From positions 10,319,318 through 10,383,317 of the forward strand of contig OY987232.1 in the NCBI GenBank assembly GCA_963920705.1: 64,000 nucleotides of DNA, read 5' to 3'. The position numbers and the translations under genes were made by a program. Below are positions 39,045 to 47,726 of this stretch, piece after piece. Each line of letters begins with the position of its first letter. Position 1 is the first letter of the stretch. Below the pieces are notes generated by a model that saw only the letters and a program-made list of their open reading frames with translations, was not told the origin of the DNA and did no database searches. This stretch comes from Odiellus spinosus (Eukaryota > Arthropoda > Arachnida > Opiliones > Phalangiidae).

Positions 39045-41834
39045 TTAAGAGCTTTTTGGGAATTAGAATCTCTGGGGATCAATGACCACGCGCAAACAAA
39101 ATTAATGGATAGGGAATATGTGCTTAACATCTTTGAGGAAAATATTAAATTTAAAAACGGCAGGTACGAAGTAGGCTTACCATGGAAATCAAATAAACAG
39201 GAACTAAAGGATAACTTCGAAGTAGCTAAGAGAAGAACCTTGAGCTTATTGGGAAAACTTAAATCAAATCCTAATAAATTTAAGGCCTACAACGAAGTTA
39301 TCCAAGATCAGATTAAAAATGGGATTGTTGAGCGAGTGCGAGAAAACGAAAATACAGGGGTAGCAAACCCAATTTATTACATACCCCATAGAGGAGTTGA
39401 AAAGGCAGACCGTCAAACCACTAAATTGAGAATCGTTTACGATGCGTCTTCGCATTCAAAAAACTCTCCCGCGCTAAATGATTGTCTGGAAACTGGTCCA
39501 AATTTAATGCCCAAGTTATTTAAAATATTAGTAAGATTTCGCAGTGGCAGAATAGCTTTTACAGGGGATATAAAACAAGCTTTCCTACAAATAAACATAA
39601 AAGAGCAAGATCGAAACGCGTTGCGATTTCTTTGGGTAGATAGTTTGGAGGGAGGAAGCGAAAACTTAATTAGTTATAGAATTACTAGAGTTCCATTTGG
39701 TTGTACCGCAAGTCCCTTCCTTTTAACCGCGACAATTAACCACCACTTAGAAAATTTTAGGGAATCTCACCCAGTAGCCTATAGAGTTTTGAGCGAAGCT
39801 TTGTACGTAGATGACAACATTGAAAATGTAAATAGTGTTGAAGAAGCCGATGAAGCCATAAGTCAGTCTACGGAAGTTTTAAATAGAGCAGGCATGCAAC
39901 TTAGGAAGTGGCGGAGTAATTCGAAAGAAATCAGAGAAAAATGGGGCGATAAGGCTAAGAACGAACAAGGCCAACTATATACACCGACCCCCACCCCCCT
40001 AAAGGTTTTAGGCTTAACATGGGATGAACTAGAAGATGTTTTAACTTATGACGCTTCAGAGATATTAGAATTCCTAGTTAACAAAGAAAACACAAAACGT
40101 TGGGTATTGAAAGCCGTCGCCAGGATTTTCGACCCCCTGGGTATGCTTTCCCCTTTCACTATTAGAGCTAAGATTATGATGCAGGAAACGTGGCAAAAGG
40201 GCATATCATGGGATGAAAATTTAGAGACAGATCTGTCAATCAAATTTAATAATTGGTGTATGGAGCTCCCAGCTTTAGATAGAATTAAAATACCCAGGTA
40301 TTATTTTAAAAATGAGCCCAGAGAATTAGAACCCAAAGTTGAATTCCATTGTTTTACTGACGCTAGCGAGCGTGCATACGCAGCTGTTGTTTATATCAGA
40401 AGTGAATATCAAAATGGGCAAGTAAACACAGCTTTGGTAGCGTCAAAAACTAGAGTCGCGCCAGTAAACAAATTAACCATACCTAAATTAGAGTTAATGG
40501 GGGCTATATTGGGATCTAGATTAATTACGTCAATAATAGAAGCGCTAGGATATTCCAGAAGTCACATAAACATGTGGACCGATTCCACGATTGTGCTCCA
40601 TTGGGTTCGCGGTTCCGCCTCCCATTGGAAGCCATTTGTGTCAAATAGAGTAAGGGAAGTTCAAAAATTAACTGACCCCTCGTGTTGGAAGCACGTGGCG
40701 GGAAAAGAAAACCCCGCGGACTTGCCAACACGTGGTAAGACCATGCAAGAATTAGCAGAAAGCTCTCTTTGGTGGAGTGGACCAACTTGGCTTCTGAACA
40801 ATAACGAGGCGGAGTTTGACATGGACCCACTAGAAATTGAAAACCCTGATATTAAAAGGGAATTGCGCAATAACATTGATACTAGCTTGGTGGCAGGTAT
40901 ATTGAGGGAGGTTAGTGATCCCATTCTCAATATTAAAAGGTACAGCAGTACAGTACCCCTTTATAGAATAACTGCTTGGTGCTTTAGATTTCTGAAAAAT
41001 TTAAAGAAAAACAAATTTAAAGGGGCACTGACAGCTGAAGAGATAACAACAGCAGAAAAATATTGGGTGCGCATAGCTCAATTAGAAAGTTACCCCGAAG
41101 AGGTAGGCTTGTTAAAACAGAACGATAGTATCCCAAAATCATCTAAAATTTCTACGTTAAGTCCCTTTATGGATAAAGATGGGCTTATGTGCGTTGGTGG
41201 TAGAATAGAAGCCGCTAAACTTTCTTGTAGTTATCGAGAATGTCACCCGTGGATATTGTCACCGAAACATAGGCTTACGGAATTAATTATAGACACGTGT
41301 CATATTAGATTGAAACATTCAGGTGTAGACGAAACTTTAGTTGAGGTTAGGGAGCAATTTTGGGTGCCAACTATCAGACCATTAGTTAAGAGCGAAGTCA
41401 AAAATTGCCCCAGATGTAAAAGGTTTAAAGCCAAGGCGTCTGTAGCGATAACGGCGCCACTTCCGGAAGCCAGAATAAACCCTTCGCCGCCTTTTTCGGT
41501 ATGCGGAATTGATTTTGCCGGTCCGCTATACACCAGAGACGGGAAGAAATGTTATATAGCGTTGTATACGTGCGCGGTAACAAGGGCGATTCATTTGGAG
41601 GTTGTATCGGACCTTTCTACGGACAAATTTCTTTTGTCTTTCCGCCGGTTTATCGCGCGCCGCGGAATTGTTAAAATAATATACAGTGATAACGCGATGA
41701 CCTTTAAAAGAGCAGACGCTGATTTGGCCATCCTAATGGACCATTTAAGACATCCCGAAGTAGCGGACTACTTCGGGGGTTTAAGAATATCGTGGCGTTA
41801 TATCGCGGATCGCGCGGCTTGGTGGGGTGGGTGA
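39045..41834 (+). CDS. BEL pol: reverse transcriptase, RNase H, integrase (broken)
   Basis: Begins in phase with gag (QLRAFWELESLGI); the first ATG is at 39105. Counting from there: RT with FTGDIKQAFLQI (Asp155) and YVDD at 234-237; the A17/connection region with FDPLGMLSPFTIRAKIMMQE; RNase H with FTDASERAYAAVVYI, MWTDSTIVLHWVRG and HVAGKENPADLPTRG; an integrase zinc finger (CHIRLKHSG, CPRCKRFK); the integrase core with VCGIDFAGPL (first Asp) and IIYSDNAMTF (second Asp). The frame ends at RAAWWGG just where the catalytic Glu helix should follow. The next bases jump to GEPTPLTPAHFLIG in another frame, so a deletion removed the Glu and the region up to the C-terminal domain. Reverse transcription could be intact; integration could not. 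Confidence 0.93.
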   Translation, partial: LRAFWELESLGINDHAQTKLMDREYVLNIFEENIKFKNGRYEVGLPWKSNKQELKDNFEVAKRRTLSLLGKLKSNPNKFKAYNEVIQDQIKNGIVERVRENENTGVANPIYYIPHRGVEKADRQTTKLRIVYDASSHSKNSPALNDCLETGPNLMPKLFKILVRFRSGRIAFTGDIKQAFLQINIKEQDRNALRFLWVDSLEGGSENLISYRITRVPFGCTASPFLLTATINHHLENFRESHPVAYRVLSEALYVDDNIENVNSVEEADEAISQSTEVLNRAGMQLRKWRSNSKEIREKWGDKAKNEQGQLYTPTPTPLKVLGLTWDELEDVLTYDASEILEFLVNKENTKRWVLKAVARIFDPLGMLSPFTIRAKIMMQETWQKGISWDENLETDLSIKFNNWCMELPALDRIKIPRYYFKNEPRELEPKVEFHCFTDASERAYAAVVYIRSEYQNGQVNTALVASKTRVAPVNKLTIPKLELMGAILGSRLITSIIEALGYSRSHINMWTDSTIVLHWVRGSASHWKPFVSNRVREVQKLTDPSCWKHVAGKENPADLPTRGKTMQELAESSLWWSGPTWLLNNNEAEFDMDPLEIENPDIKRELRNNIDTSLVAGILREVSDPILNIKRYSSTVPLYRITAWCFRFLKNLKKNKFKGALTAEEITTAEKYWVRIAQLESYPEEVGLLKQNDSIPKSSKISTLSPFMDKDGLMCVGGRIEAAKLSCSYRECHPWILSPKHRLTELIIDTCHIRLKHSGVDETLVEVREQFWVPTIRPLVKSEVKNCPRCKRFKAKASVAITAPLPEARINPSPPFSVCGIDFAGPLYTRDGKKCYIALYTCAVTRAIHLEVVSDLSTDKFLLSFRRFIARRGIVKIIYSDNAMTFKRADADLAILMDHLRHPEVADYFGGLRISWRYIADRAAWWGG

Positions 41835-42246
41835 ACCAACTCCGCTCACACCGGCCCATTTCTTAATCGGGAAACGACTGACCGCGCTGCCATCGCGAAC
41901 CTTTTCGAACACAGAAATTGTGTCATCGTCACGCGAAGTGCTTCAAAAACGCGTAAAATATAGACAAACCCTACTTGATAAGTTTTGGTTACGTTGGAAG
42001 AAAAACTACCTATTAGAATTAAGATCGGCGCATCATAGACCTAATTGCGAACCTACCAAAGAACTAAAGGTCGATGATGTTGTCCTAATCGAGGAGAACA
42101 AAACCCCACGATTATTGTGGAAAACCGCGATCGTAATAGAAACAATGAAGGGTAGAGACAATGTCATACGATCATGCTTAGTTCGGTTACCAAACGGTAC
42201 CCGCCTAAGAAGACCGGTACAAATGCTCTATCATTTAGAAATTTAA
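41827..42246 (+). CDS. BEL integrase C-terminal domain, out of frame
   Basis: 139 codons in a different phase from pol, overlapping it by 8 bases. Reads PTPLTPAHFLIGKRLTALPS, WLRWKKNYLLELRSAH and VDDVVLIEENKTPRLLW, the DUF5641-type C-terminus of BEL/Pao integrase that binds DNA. In an intact element it would continue the pol frame. The GGGGTGGGTGAACC junction suggests a deletion at a short GGGT repeat. Unlikely to be translated independently. Confidence 0.9.
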   Translation: MGEPTPLTPAHFLIGKRLTALPSRTFSNTEIVSSSREVLQKRVKYRQTLLDKFWLRWKKNYLLELRSAHHRPNCEPTKELKVDDVVLIEENKTPRLLWKTAIVIETMKGRDNVIRSCLVRLPNGTRLRRPVQMLYHLEI

Positions 42247-42275
42247 GTGTTGAACATAGTTCAAGGCGGGGAGAT

Positions 42276-43008
42276 TGTTAAAACTCCCAAATGTAAAATA
42301 ATAATTTATGTAAATATCTTTAAACAGTTAATAACTTTAAATTTTGTACTTGTAATTTTAGTGTATTTTTATAAATTTAAAAGCATTTCACTGGCCCTTT
42401 AAAGCAGGGACAAGGGAGCGGGTTTAACCCCAAAAAATGTAGAGGAAACGAGCGAAAAAGAAAAATGGTATTGTATCGGAACACCTGAAGTAAATTCTAA
42501 GAAGTAGTAACGCGCGCGCAAAATTCCCTAAATACAAGTTCTTTACCGGTTCCGCCGAGCTACTTGGCCATAGCGTTCGGGGGCGGCGGTTAAAATTCCG
42601 TGCAAAAGGGGGGGAAAATAAAACGGGCATTGTAAGGCCCAAAGCGGAGTACCTTACAGAAAAAGAAGATACGAATATATACGAAAAATAAGCGCAACGT
42701 GCAAGTGCAGGTCGGTCAGCGCTAGGACCACCTTTTATAATTTAGAAACTTTTCAAGCGCGAAATAACTTGGAAATATTATGAGCAACCCAAGTAAATGT
42801 TGATTATGAATAACAATTTTAAATGAATTAAACAATAATATGCGCAAAAATAAATAAATAGTCTTGTCTTTTATTTAATAAACGAACGTCGCGTCAACCC
42901 AACGAACCAGACTAATATTTAAGCGCAAAACTTTAGTGTTTCAGTCCGCTGAAGTTTTTAAAACAATTAATAGCTCTCCCATATGCTAACTTAAGAAAAA
43001 CGGTAACA
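42276..43008 (+). repeat. 3' LTR of BEL element
   Basis: 733 bp, same length as the 5' LTR with two base differences seen. Followed by the duplicated AAGTC and the rest of R1 copy b. Confidence 0.97.
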
Positions 43009-44056
43009 AAGTCAACAGAGCAGCGACACGACTTTCATTTATCACCAGAAAGAGACGGCCTGGCTACGAAGAATTGAAACATGCAAGCAGTGAGTGTTTT
43101 CGGACTCGACATATGAGATTCTTACAGTCAGTAAAAGCTGAACAGTTCTTCATACGGCCTCGTTATTCTAAACATAAAAGGAGCTATTCAAGTATAAATA
43201 TTAACGGTATGGAAATTAGTCTTATTTCAGTATTCAAGATATTTTTTTTATCATAGGAGTGGAAGCTAACGTCTTGTCAGCCGGTTTGGAAAATAACCTC
43301 TCGACCAGCTCAATCCTTTGATTCTTCCAATGACTGGGATCACTTGCATGATGAAAATATCAGTAATGGTCCTCTATTAGCACGTCAAAACAAGAATTTT
43401 AGACGAAAACTGTACCGGAAGTAATTGCCGATCATCTACCGAAAATGGGTTGTAAATGTAACATTCAGTCTACAATATTTCTTGGTTTGTCTAAGAGGAA
43501 CTCTCTACCAAATCTTCGTCGTTTTAATTCCTTGTCTTCCTTGCCATCCCAGACTACATCCTTCGTCTTTATCAAATCAGTGGATTATCAAAGATAATCA
43601 CACAGTATCAAGTATTAATTTATACTTGATTTTAATTAATCAAGTATTAATTTATATTACAAGCACTTGTATTTTACATATTTACTTTGAAAATAAACAT
43701 TTAATTTGGTGTGTCTATTAACAAATCTACGCCCTGCCGCATATAATTACGGGTAACGTAGGACATTTAATTTGCTGTGTATATTAAAAATCTACGACCT
43801 GCCGCATATAATTATGGGTAACGCAGGACACTCTTTTTGCATTCTCTGAATCCTTGAGGTTAAGGGAAAATACTTTTACTCCGTAACCTAGATGGGGAAA
43901 TAGAGGAAATAGAGAAGTGTGATTGAAATGCATGCTGTTTCTTCTACTCTTCCAATACTCTACATTTCTTGTAATATTTAATTTAGGTAAGGTTAGGTTA
44001 GATTATTATACCTTGACGTCGGGGTCGGGGAGGTTATATTTTGATTTCCCAACTTG
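43009..44056 (+). repeat. R1 repeat, copy b, part 2
   Basis: Continuation of R1 after the BEL element: EVNRAATRLSFITRKRR (first residue split by the insertion), PGYEELKHASSECFRTR, FLQSVKAEQFFIRPRYS, a GT...AG-bounded gap (GGTATGG to TATCATAG), then QSFDSSNDWDHLHDENISNG, PLLARQNKNFRRKLYRK and stop. Ends with two CTGCCGCATATAATTA units, TTAGGTAAGGTTAGGTTAG and GATTTCCCAACTTG. Rejoined, copy b is about 1.2 kb, as copy a. Confidence 0.8.
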
Positions 44057-44265
44057 TTATGTAGTACATTTGCAATTATAATAAATTGTCAAAGTTAAAA
44101 GAATTAAGAAACATTGACGTATACTCTGCGTATGAAAGCAATTATAATCTCATTACTTTGCTTCTTCATAAGTACATCGATAACAAAACTTAATTGCTTT
44201 TTGTGAATATGGCAACGAATAAAAAGATGATTTATAATCTTAGTTTCGTTGTTTTATTTTATATA
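44057..44265. other. short unassigned spacer
   Basis: AT-rich; no feature recognised between R1 copy b and the truncated M2 MITE. Confidence 0.35.
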
Positions 44266-44447
44266 TCAGAAGCCGATGAAACCCTCCTTTGAAGTCTATT
44301 ACTCCCTGGTCTTGTCTACCCCTCTCTGTATGGGTTAGTTTCAAAAAGCGCGATTCGTACGCCTCCTAACGGTAAATATTTTCGGAGCGGGAGTTCGTCG
44401 AGCGAATATCTCTAGCAGCCTTGGAGCTCGTCAAAAAAACGTCGTCG
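44266..44447. mobile_element. MITE M2, copy 3, truncated
   Basis: Left half of the M2 element (CAGAAGCCGATGAAACCCTC onward), cut at AAAAAAACGTCGTC, where R1 copy c begins. The right inverted end is missing, so it cannot be mobilised. Confidence 0.85.
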
Positions 44448-45471
44448 TAGCAGACCAGGAGACGAGACCAGACGAAAGAGAGCTATAGTGACTTAAGTGA
44501 GAAAATCAACCAGCGCAGAGTGTCATCACCATTTGAAGTCAACAGAGCAGCGACACGACTTTCATTTATCACCAGAAAGAGACGGCCTGGCTACGAAGAA
44601 TTGAAACATGCAAGCAGTGAGTGTTTTCGGACTCGACATATGAGATTCTTACAGTCAGTAAAAGCTCAACAGTTCTTCATACGGCCTCGTTATTCTAAAC
44701 ATAAAAGGAGCTATTCAAGTATAAATATTAACGGTATGGAAATTAGTCTATTTCAGTATTCAAGATATTTTTTTTATCATAGGAGTGGAAGCTAACGTCT
44801 TGTCAGCCGGTTTGGAAAATAACCTCTCGACCAGCTCAATCCTTTGATTCTTCCAATGACTGGGATCACTTGCATGATGAAAATATCAGTAATGGTCCTC
44901 TATTAGCACGTCAAAACAAGAATTTTAGACGAAAACTGTACCGGAAGTAATTGCCGATCATCTACCGAAAATGGGTTGTAAATGTAACATTCAGTCTACA
45001 ATATTTCTTGGTTTGTCTAAGAGGAACTCTCTACCAAATCTTCGTCGTTTTAATTCCTTGTCTTCCTTGCCATCCCAGACTAAATCCTTCGTCTTTATCA
45101 AATCAGTGGATTATCTCAAAGATAATCACACAGTACATCCTATGCTCTAATGATAATTTATATTATAAGAACATGTATTTTACATATTTATTTAGAAAAT
45201 AAATTTCATTTGGTGTGTCTATTAAGAAATCTACGCCATGCCGCATATAATTATGGGTAACGCAGGACATTTCATTTGGTGTGTATATTAAAGAGTCTAC
45301 GACCTGCCGCATGTAATTATGGGTAACGCATGACACTCTTTTGCATTCTCTGTATCCTTGAGGTTAAGGGAAAATACTTATACTCCGTAAAATAGAGAAT
45401 AATGATTGAAATGCACGCTGTTTCCTCTACTCGTCCAATACTCTACATTTCTTTTCTTCTTTTATTTTACG
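44448..45471 (+). repeat. R1 repeat, copy c (5'-truncated; undisrupted BEL target)
   Basis: Starts at GTAGCAGACCAGGAGACGAG, lacking the first roughly 60 bp of R1 including the TATA-like word. It contains CACCATTTGAAGTCAACAGA uninterrupted, the empty-site equivalent of the BEL insertion. The open frame gives SSPFEVNRAATRLSFITRKR and continues to RSYSSINING. The start codon is GTG here and in copy b, ATG in copy a. It lacks the TTAGG tail of copies a and b. Confidence 0.85.
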
Positions 45472-45490
45472 TTTATATATCACACTATAA

Positions 45491-45714
45491 CATGATTTGA
45501 AAAACATGATTTGAAAAGCATGAGTTGAAAAGCATGAGTTGAAAAGCATGATTTGAAAAGCATGATTTGAAAAGCATGATTTGAAAAGCATGATTTGAAA
45601 AGCATGATTTGAAAAGCATGATTTGAAAAGCATGATTTGAGAAGCATGATTTGAAAAGCATGATTTGAAAAGCATGATTTGAAAAGCATGATTTGAAAAA
45701 CATGATTTGAAAAA
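45491..45714. repeat. 14-bp minisatellite, 16 units
   Basis: Sixteen contiguous 14-bp units of CATGATTTGAAAAG (terminal base G or A; two units with GAG for GAT; one GAGAAG). Because 42 bp is a multiple of three, all three minus-strand frames stay open; these are not genes. Confidence 0.95.
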
Positions 45715-45910
45715 CTTCGTGTTTAAAGGAATCTCGAAACGCCATTCAAATTGTTTAAAGTGGTTCTTTTCAGCCTCTTTTACAATGTCATGGGTCTAGC
45801 TATTCCTATGGGCTTGACCATCTTGTTTTTATTGCGTTCATATCGTTGAATGCTTATCATCGTTCGACTAGATCCGTGTTATTTTTGAAGAAGTTCAGAG
45901 CTGCTAATTT
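45715..45910. other. short unassigned spacer
   Basis: No feature recognised between the minisatellite and the nuclease-like fragment. Confidence 0.3.
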
Positions 45911-46144
45911 TCACTTTTTATGGATACTGGAAGAGGTATCGCAACCGTAAAATGCGTGAATATACGGGAGTATTTCAGCTAGTCCACCAAGCTTGAAACG
46001 TAGCTGATAAATATCCGTGACTTTATCAGGTGTAACATTTTCCCTGTTCTTATCATAAAAATGTGCTCTTATTGTGTGGTATACAAGAAGAACCAATATA
46101 TCCGTGTCATCAGCCACTACAACTATAGAGTTTTTTTCTCCCAT
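45911..46144 (-). pseudogene. fragment of a PIN/FEN-like nuclease-fold protein
   Basis: 77 codons. The opening IVVVADDTDILVLLVYH resembles the XPG/FEN1 internal motif (acidic-x-D-T/S-D-hydrophobic), whose acidic residues bind metal. ILPYIHAFYGCDTSSSIHKK resembles the following GCD-x(n)-GIG segment. I recall uncharacterised insect and cnidarian proteins with DDTDILVLL and GCDTTS motifs, probably carried by mobile elements. The Gly-x-Gly-Lys that usually follows is replaced by HKK and a stop. No start context; likely one broken exon or a transposon relic. Function is inferred from motif shape only. Confidence 0.4.
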
Positions 46145-46307
46145 TTAAGTGAGGTTGACACTATGACGATGTTCGCATCAGACTTTGCATGAAGTGCCAT
46201 GAACTACCGAAATGTTCGGTAATTTAAACTTAAGACTGCTTTCCCGCCGAAAGTTACCGATTTAAAATACTAGATGGCGCTCTTAATCGAACAGTGGATC
46301 CCTTTTT
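46145..46307. other. short spacer with a CTCF-like word
   Basis: TAGATGGCGCTC at about 46271-46282 resembles the insect CTCF core. Nothing else seen. Confidence 0.2.
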
Positions 46308-47282
46308 ACCTCCCCGACTGAACTTTAGTTCAGGGGGAGGTTTTACACTAGTCGTGTCTGTGCATGTGTGGGTGTGTCTGTCTGTCACTTCCGCCGTAGC
46401 CGGATATCACGTGACCTAGGTCGTGGAGCAAAAAGTCTAGAGACATTATCATACCAGCTTATCGTTCAATTCCGTTTAACGGGAATTACCTCCTTTAAGC
46501 GTGGCTGCCACATTAAATTTCAAGTGTCGTGCAATGATATGCAACAGGACGTCTCCAAATGCATATTATCACCTTCCACCATCCACTTTACGGTCGAAAT
46601 TCGATGCTGGACAGTTGAAGGCGATTATGCACAATGGGACGTCTCCCACTGTTATGATCACCTCCGACCATCCCCACACCAAGGTCCAACCTCCCGTTTA
46701 TGATCTCAGCGGGCCATATTAGCGAAGCGTCCCTCTCTAATATGGTCATCATCAACTTTCCACTCCACTCAACTCCTCCCTCTACGGGTCTTTGTGGTGC
46801 AGTTACCGAATGCCTAGGGTTACAATAAACGTCTAGACGTTGAAAAGGGGGTGGGGTTTCCCCAATTCTTCTCGGTTACTCGATCGATGGACAAAGGTCT
46901 GCGAAAGCTATATATACCCCTTTTCCATGCCCTAACTATTTTGGCCTTATGCCGCGATATCTTTTAGTGAATTGAAGCGTATAATGCATATAAATTTTAA
47001 TTTAAAATAATAATATTGTTTAACTGAATCTTTTTAATAACGAAGCTGAAAAATCAATTTAAAATTCGATATATTTTAGAAAATATTTAAGAAATTGTTC
47101 AAAAATTTAAAATGTGACCGTTTTATAACAGCTTCAGTTGGCAGCACGCGCTAAGCTGTTTTCCATATATCATTTAGTCGAAAAAGCAAAGGTATAACGA
47201 GAAGTATGGGCTTAGTTTTGCTGCAAACTTGGGGTGGATTGAAGAATCTAAATAAAGGTGCGTTTACACGGGTATCCAAGAT
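46308..47282 (+). repeat. R2 repeat, copy 3
   Basis: Plus-strand R2 with the same start palindrome, shorter TG tract, and hairpins at 46537-46566 (stem ATATGCA/TGCATAT), 46623-46659 and about 46711-46742. The two overlapping open frames seen in copy 1 are also open here (MAATLNFKCRAMICNRTSP; CWTVEGDYAQWDVSHCY). It is followed by R3 with the same junction as copy 2, so R2 and R3 travel together in at least two places. Confidence 0.8.
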
Positions 47283-47716
47283 CCCACCGTCCACTGAATT
47301 ACAATTAATACAGACAAAGGTATTTTGGCAAAATTTTATAAGACTTCTTTCGGGTACGAGAGTATCTCTAGTTAAACAATAAACACTGATTTATATAATG
47401 AAATATTGATAAAGTACATGAAGTAATAGAAAATAAGGTGCCTGAATTAGTTACAAAAGGGTGAAATCATAAGCTTAGCCGAGTTTTATTAATTGCTTCA
47501 AAATGGTAACCAAAAATTTTATTTCTTAAACAGTAGAATGATAAGGAATATCCATTGAATTCGAGTTAATAGAGAGAAAGTGTAGTTTTAATCGAGTACG
47601 ATGTCTTCTCTTTGTTAAAAAAATATTTCAATAATTTTGGAGAGAAAGGTGCCTGAATGGGTTACGAAAAGGTTATAACATAAACCTAGCCGAGCTTTAT
47701 TAAGCGGTTCTAAATT
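47283..47716 (+). repeat. R3 repeat, copy 5
   Basis: CCACCGTCCACTGAATTAC onward, cut at GGTTCTAAATTG where the TIR block of the left inverted arm begins. The missing R3/D continuation resumes at about 51655 (AACAAAAATTAATTTTATTA), so the block from 47717 to about 51652 is an insertion into an R3-D unit. Confidence 0.75.
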
Positions 47717-47726
47717 GATTATATCA

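Larger units (their letters stand above)
36170..43008 (+). mobile_element. complete BEL/Pao LTR retrotransposon, 6839 bp
   Basis: Two 733-bp LTRs, exact 5-bp target duplication AAGTC (36165-36169 and 43009-43013), a TGG-containing primer-binding region just after the 5' LTR, a gag-protease frame, a pol frame in the same phase after one TGA, and a purine-rich stretch (AAGGCGGGGAGAT) just before the 3' LTR. I found only two LTR differences (AAGCATGGAC against AAGCAGGGAC; GCAACCAAAG against GCAACCCAAG), so it is recent. The undisrupted target is present at 44530-44560. An integrase deletion makes this copy non-autonomous. Confidence 0.97.

Noticed and set aside
42424-42642. 72-codon minus-strand ORF repeated at 36318-36536
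   Set aside because: It lies within the two LTR copies, so the duplication is explained by the LTRs, and it has no protein-like features.
44520-44795. R1 ORF as a functional host gene
   Set aside because: Three dispersed copies in one window, one with an internal TAG and two without an ATG start, point to a repeat. It is kept as part of R1 only.
45427-45745. Three overlapping minus-strand ORFs with FKSCFSNHAFQIM repeats
   Set aside because: They are translations of the 14-bp minisatellite in all three frames, not proteins.
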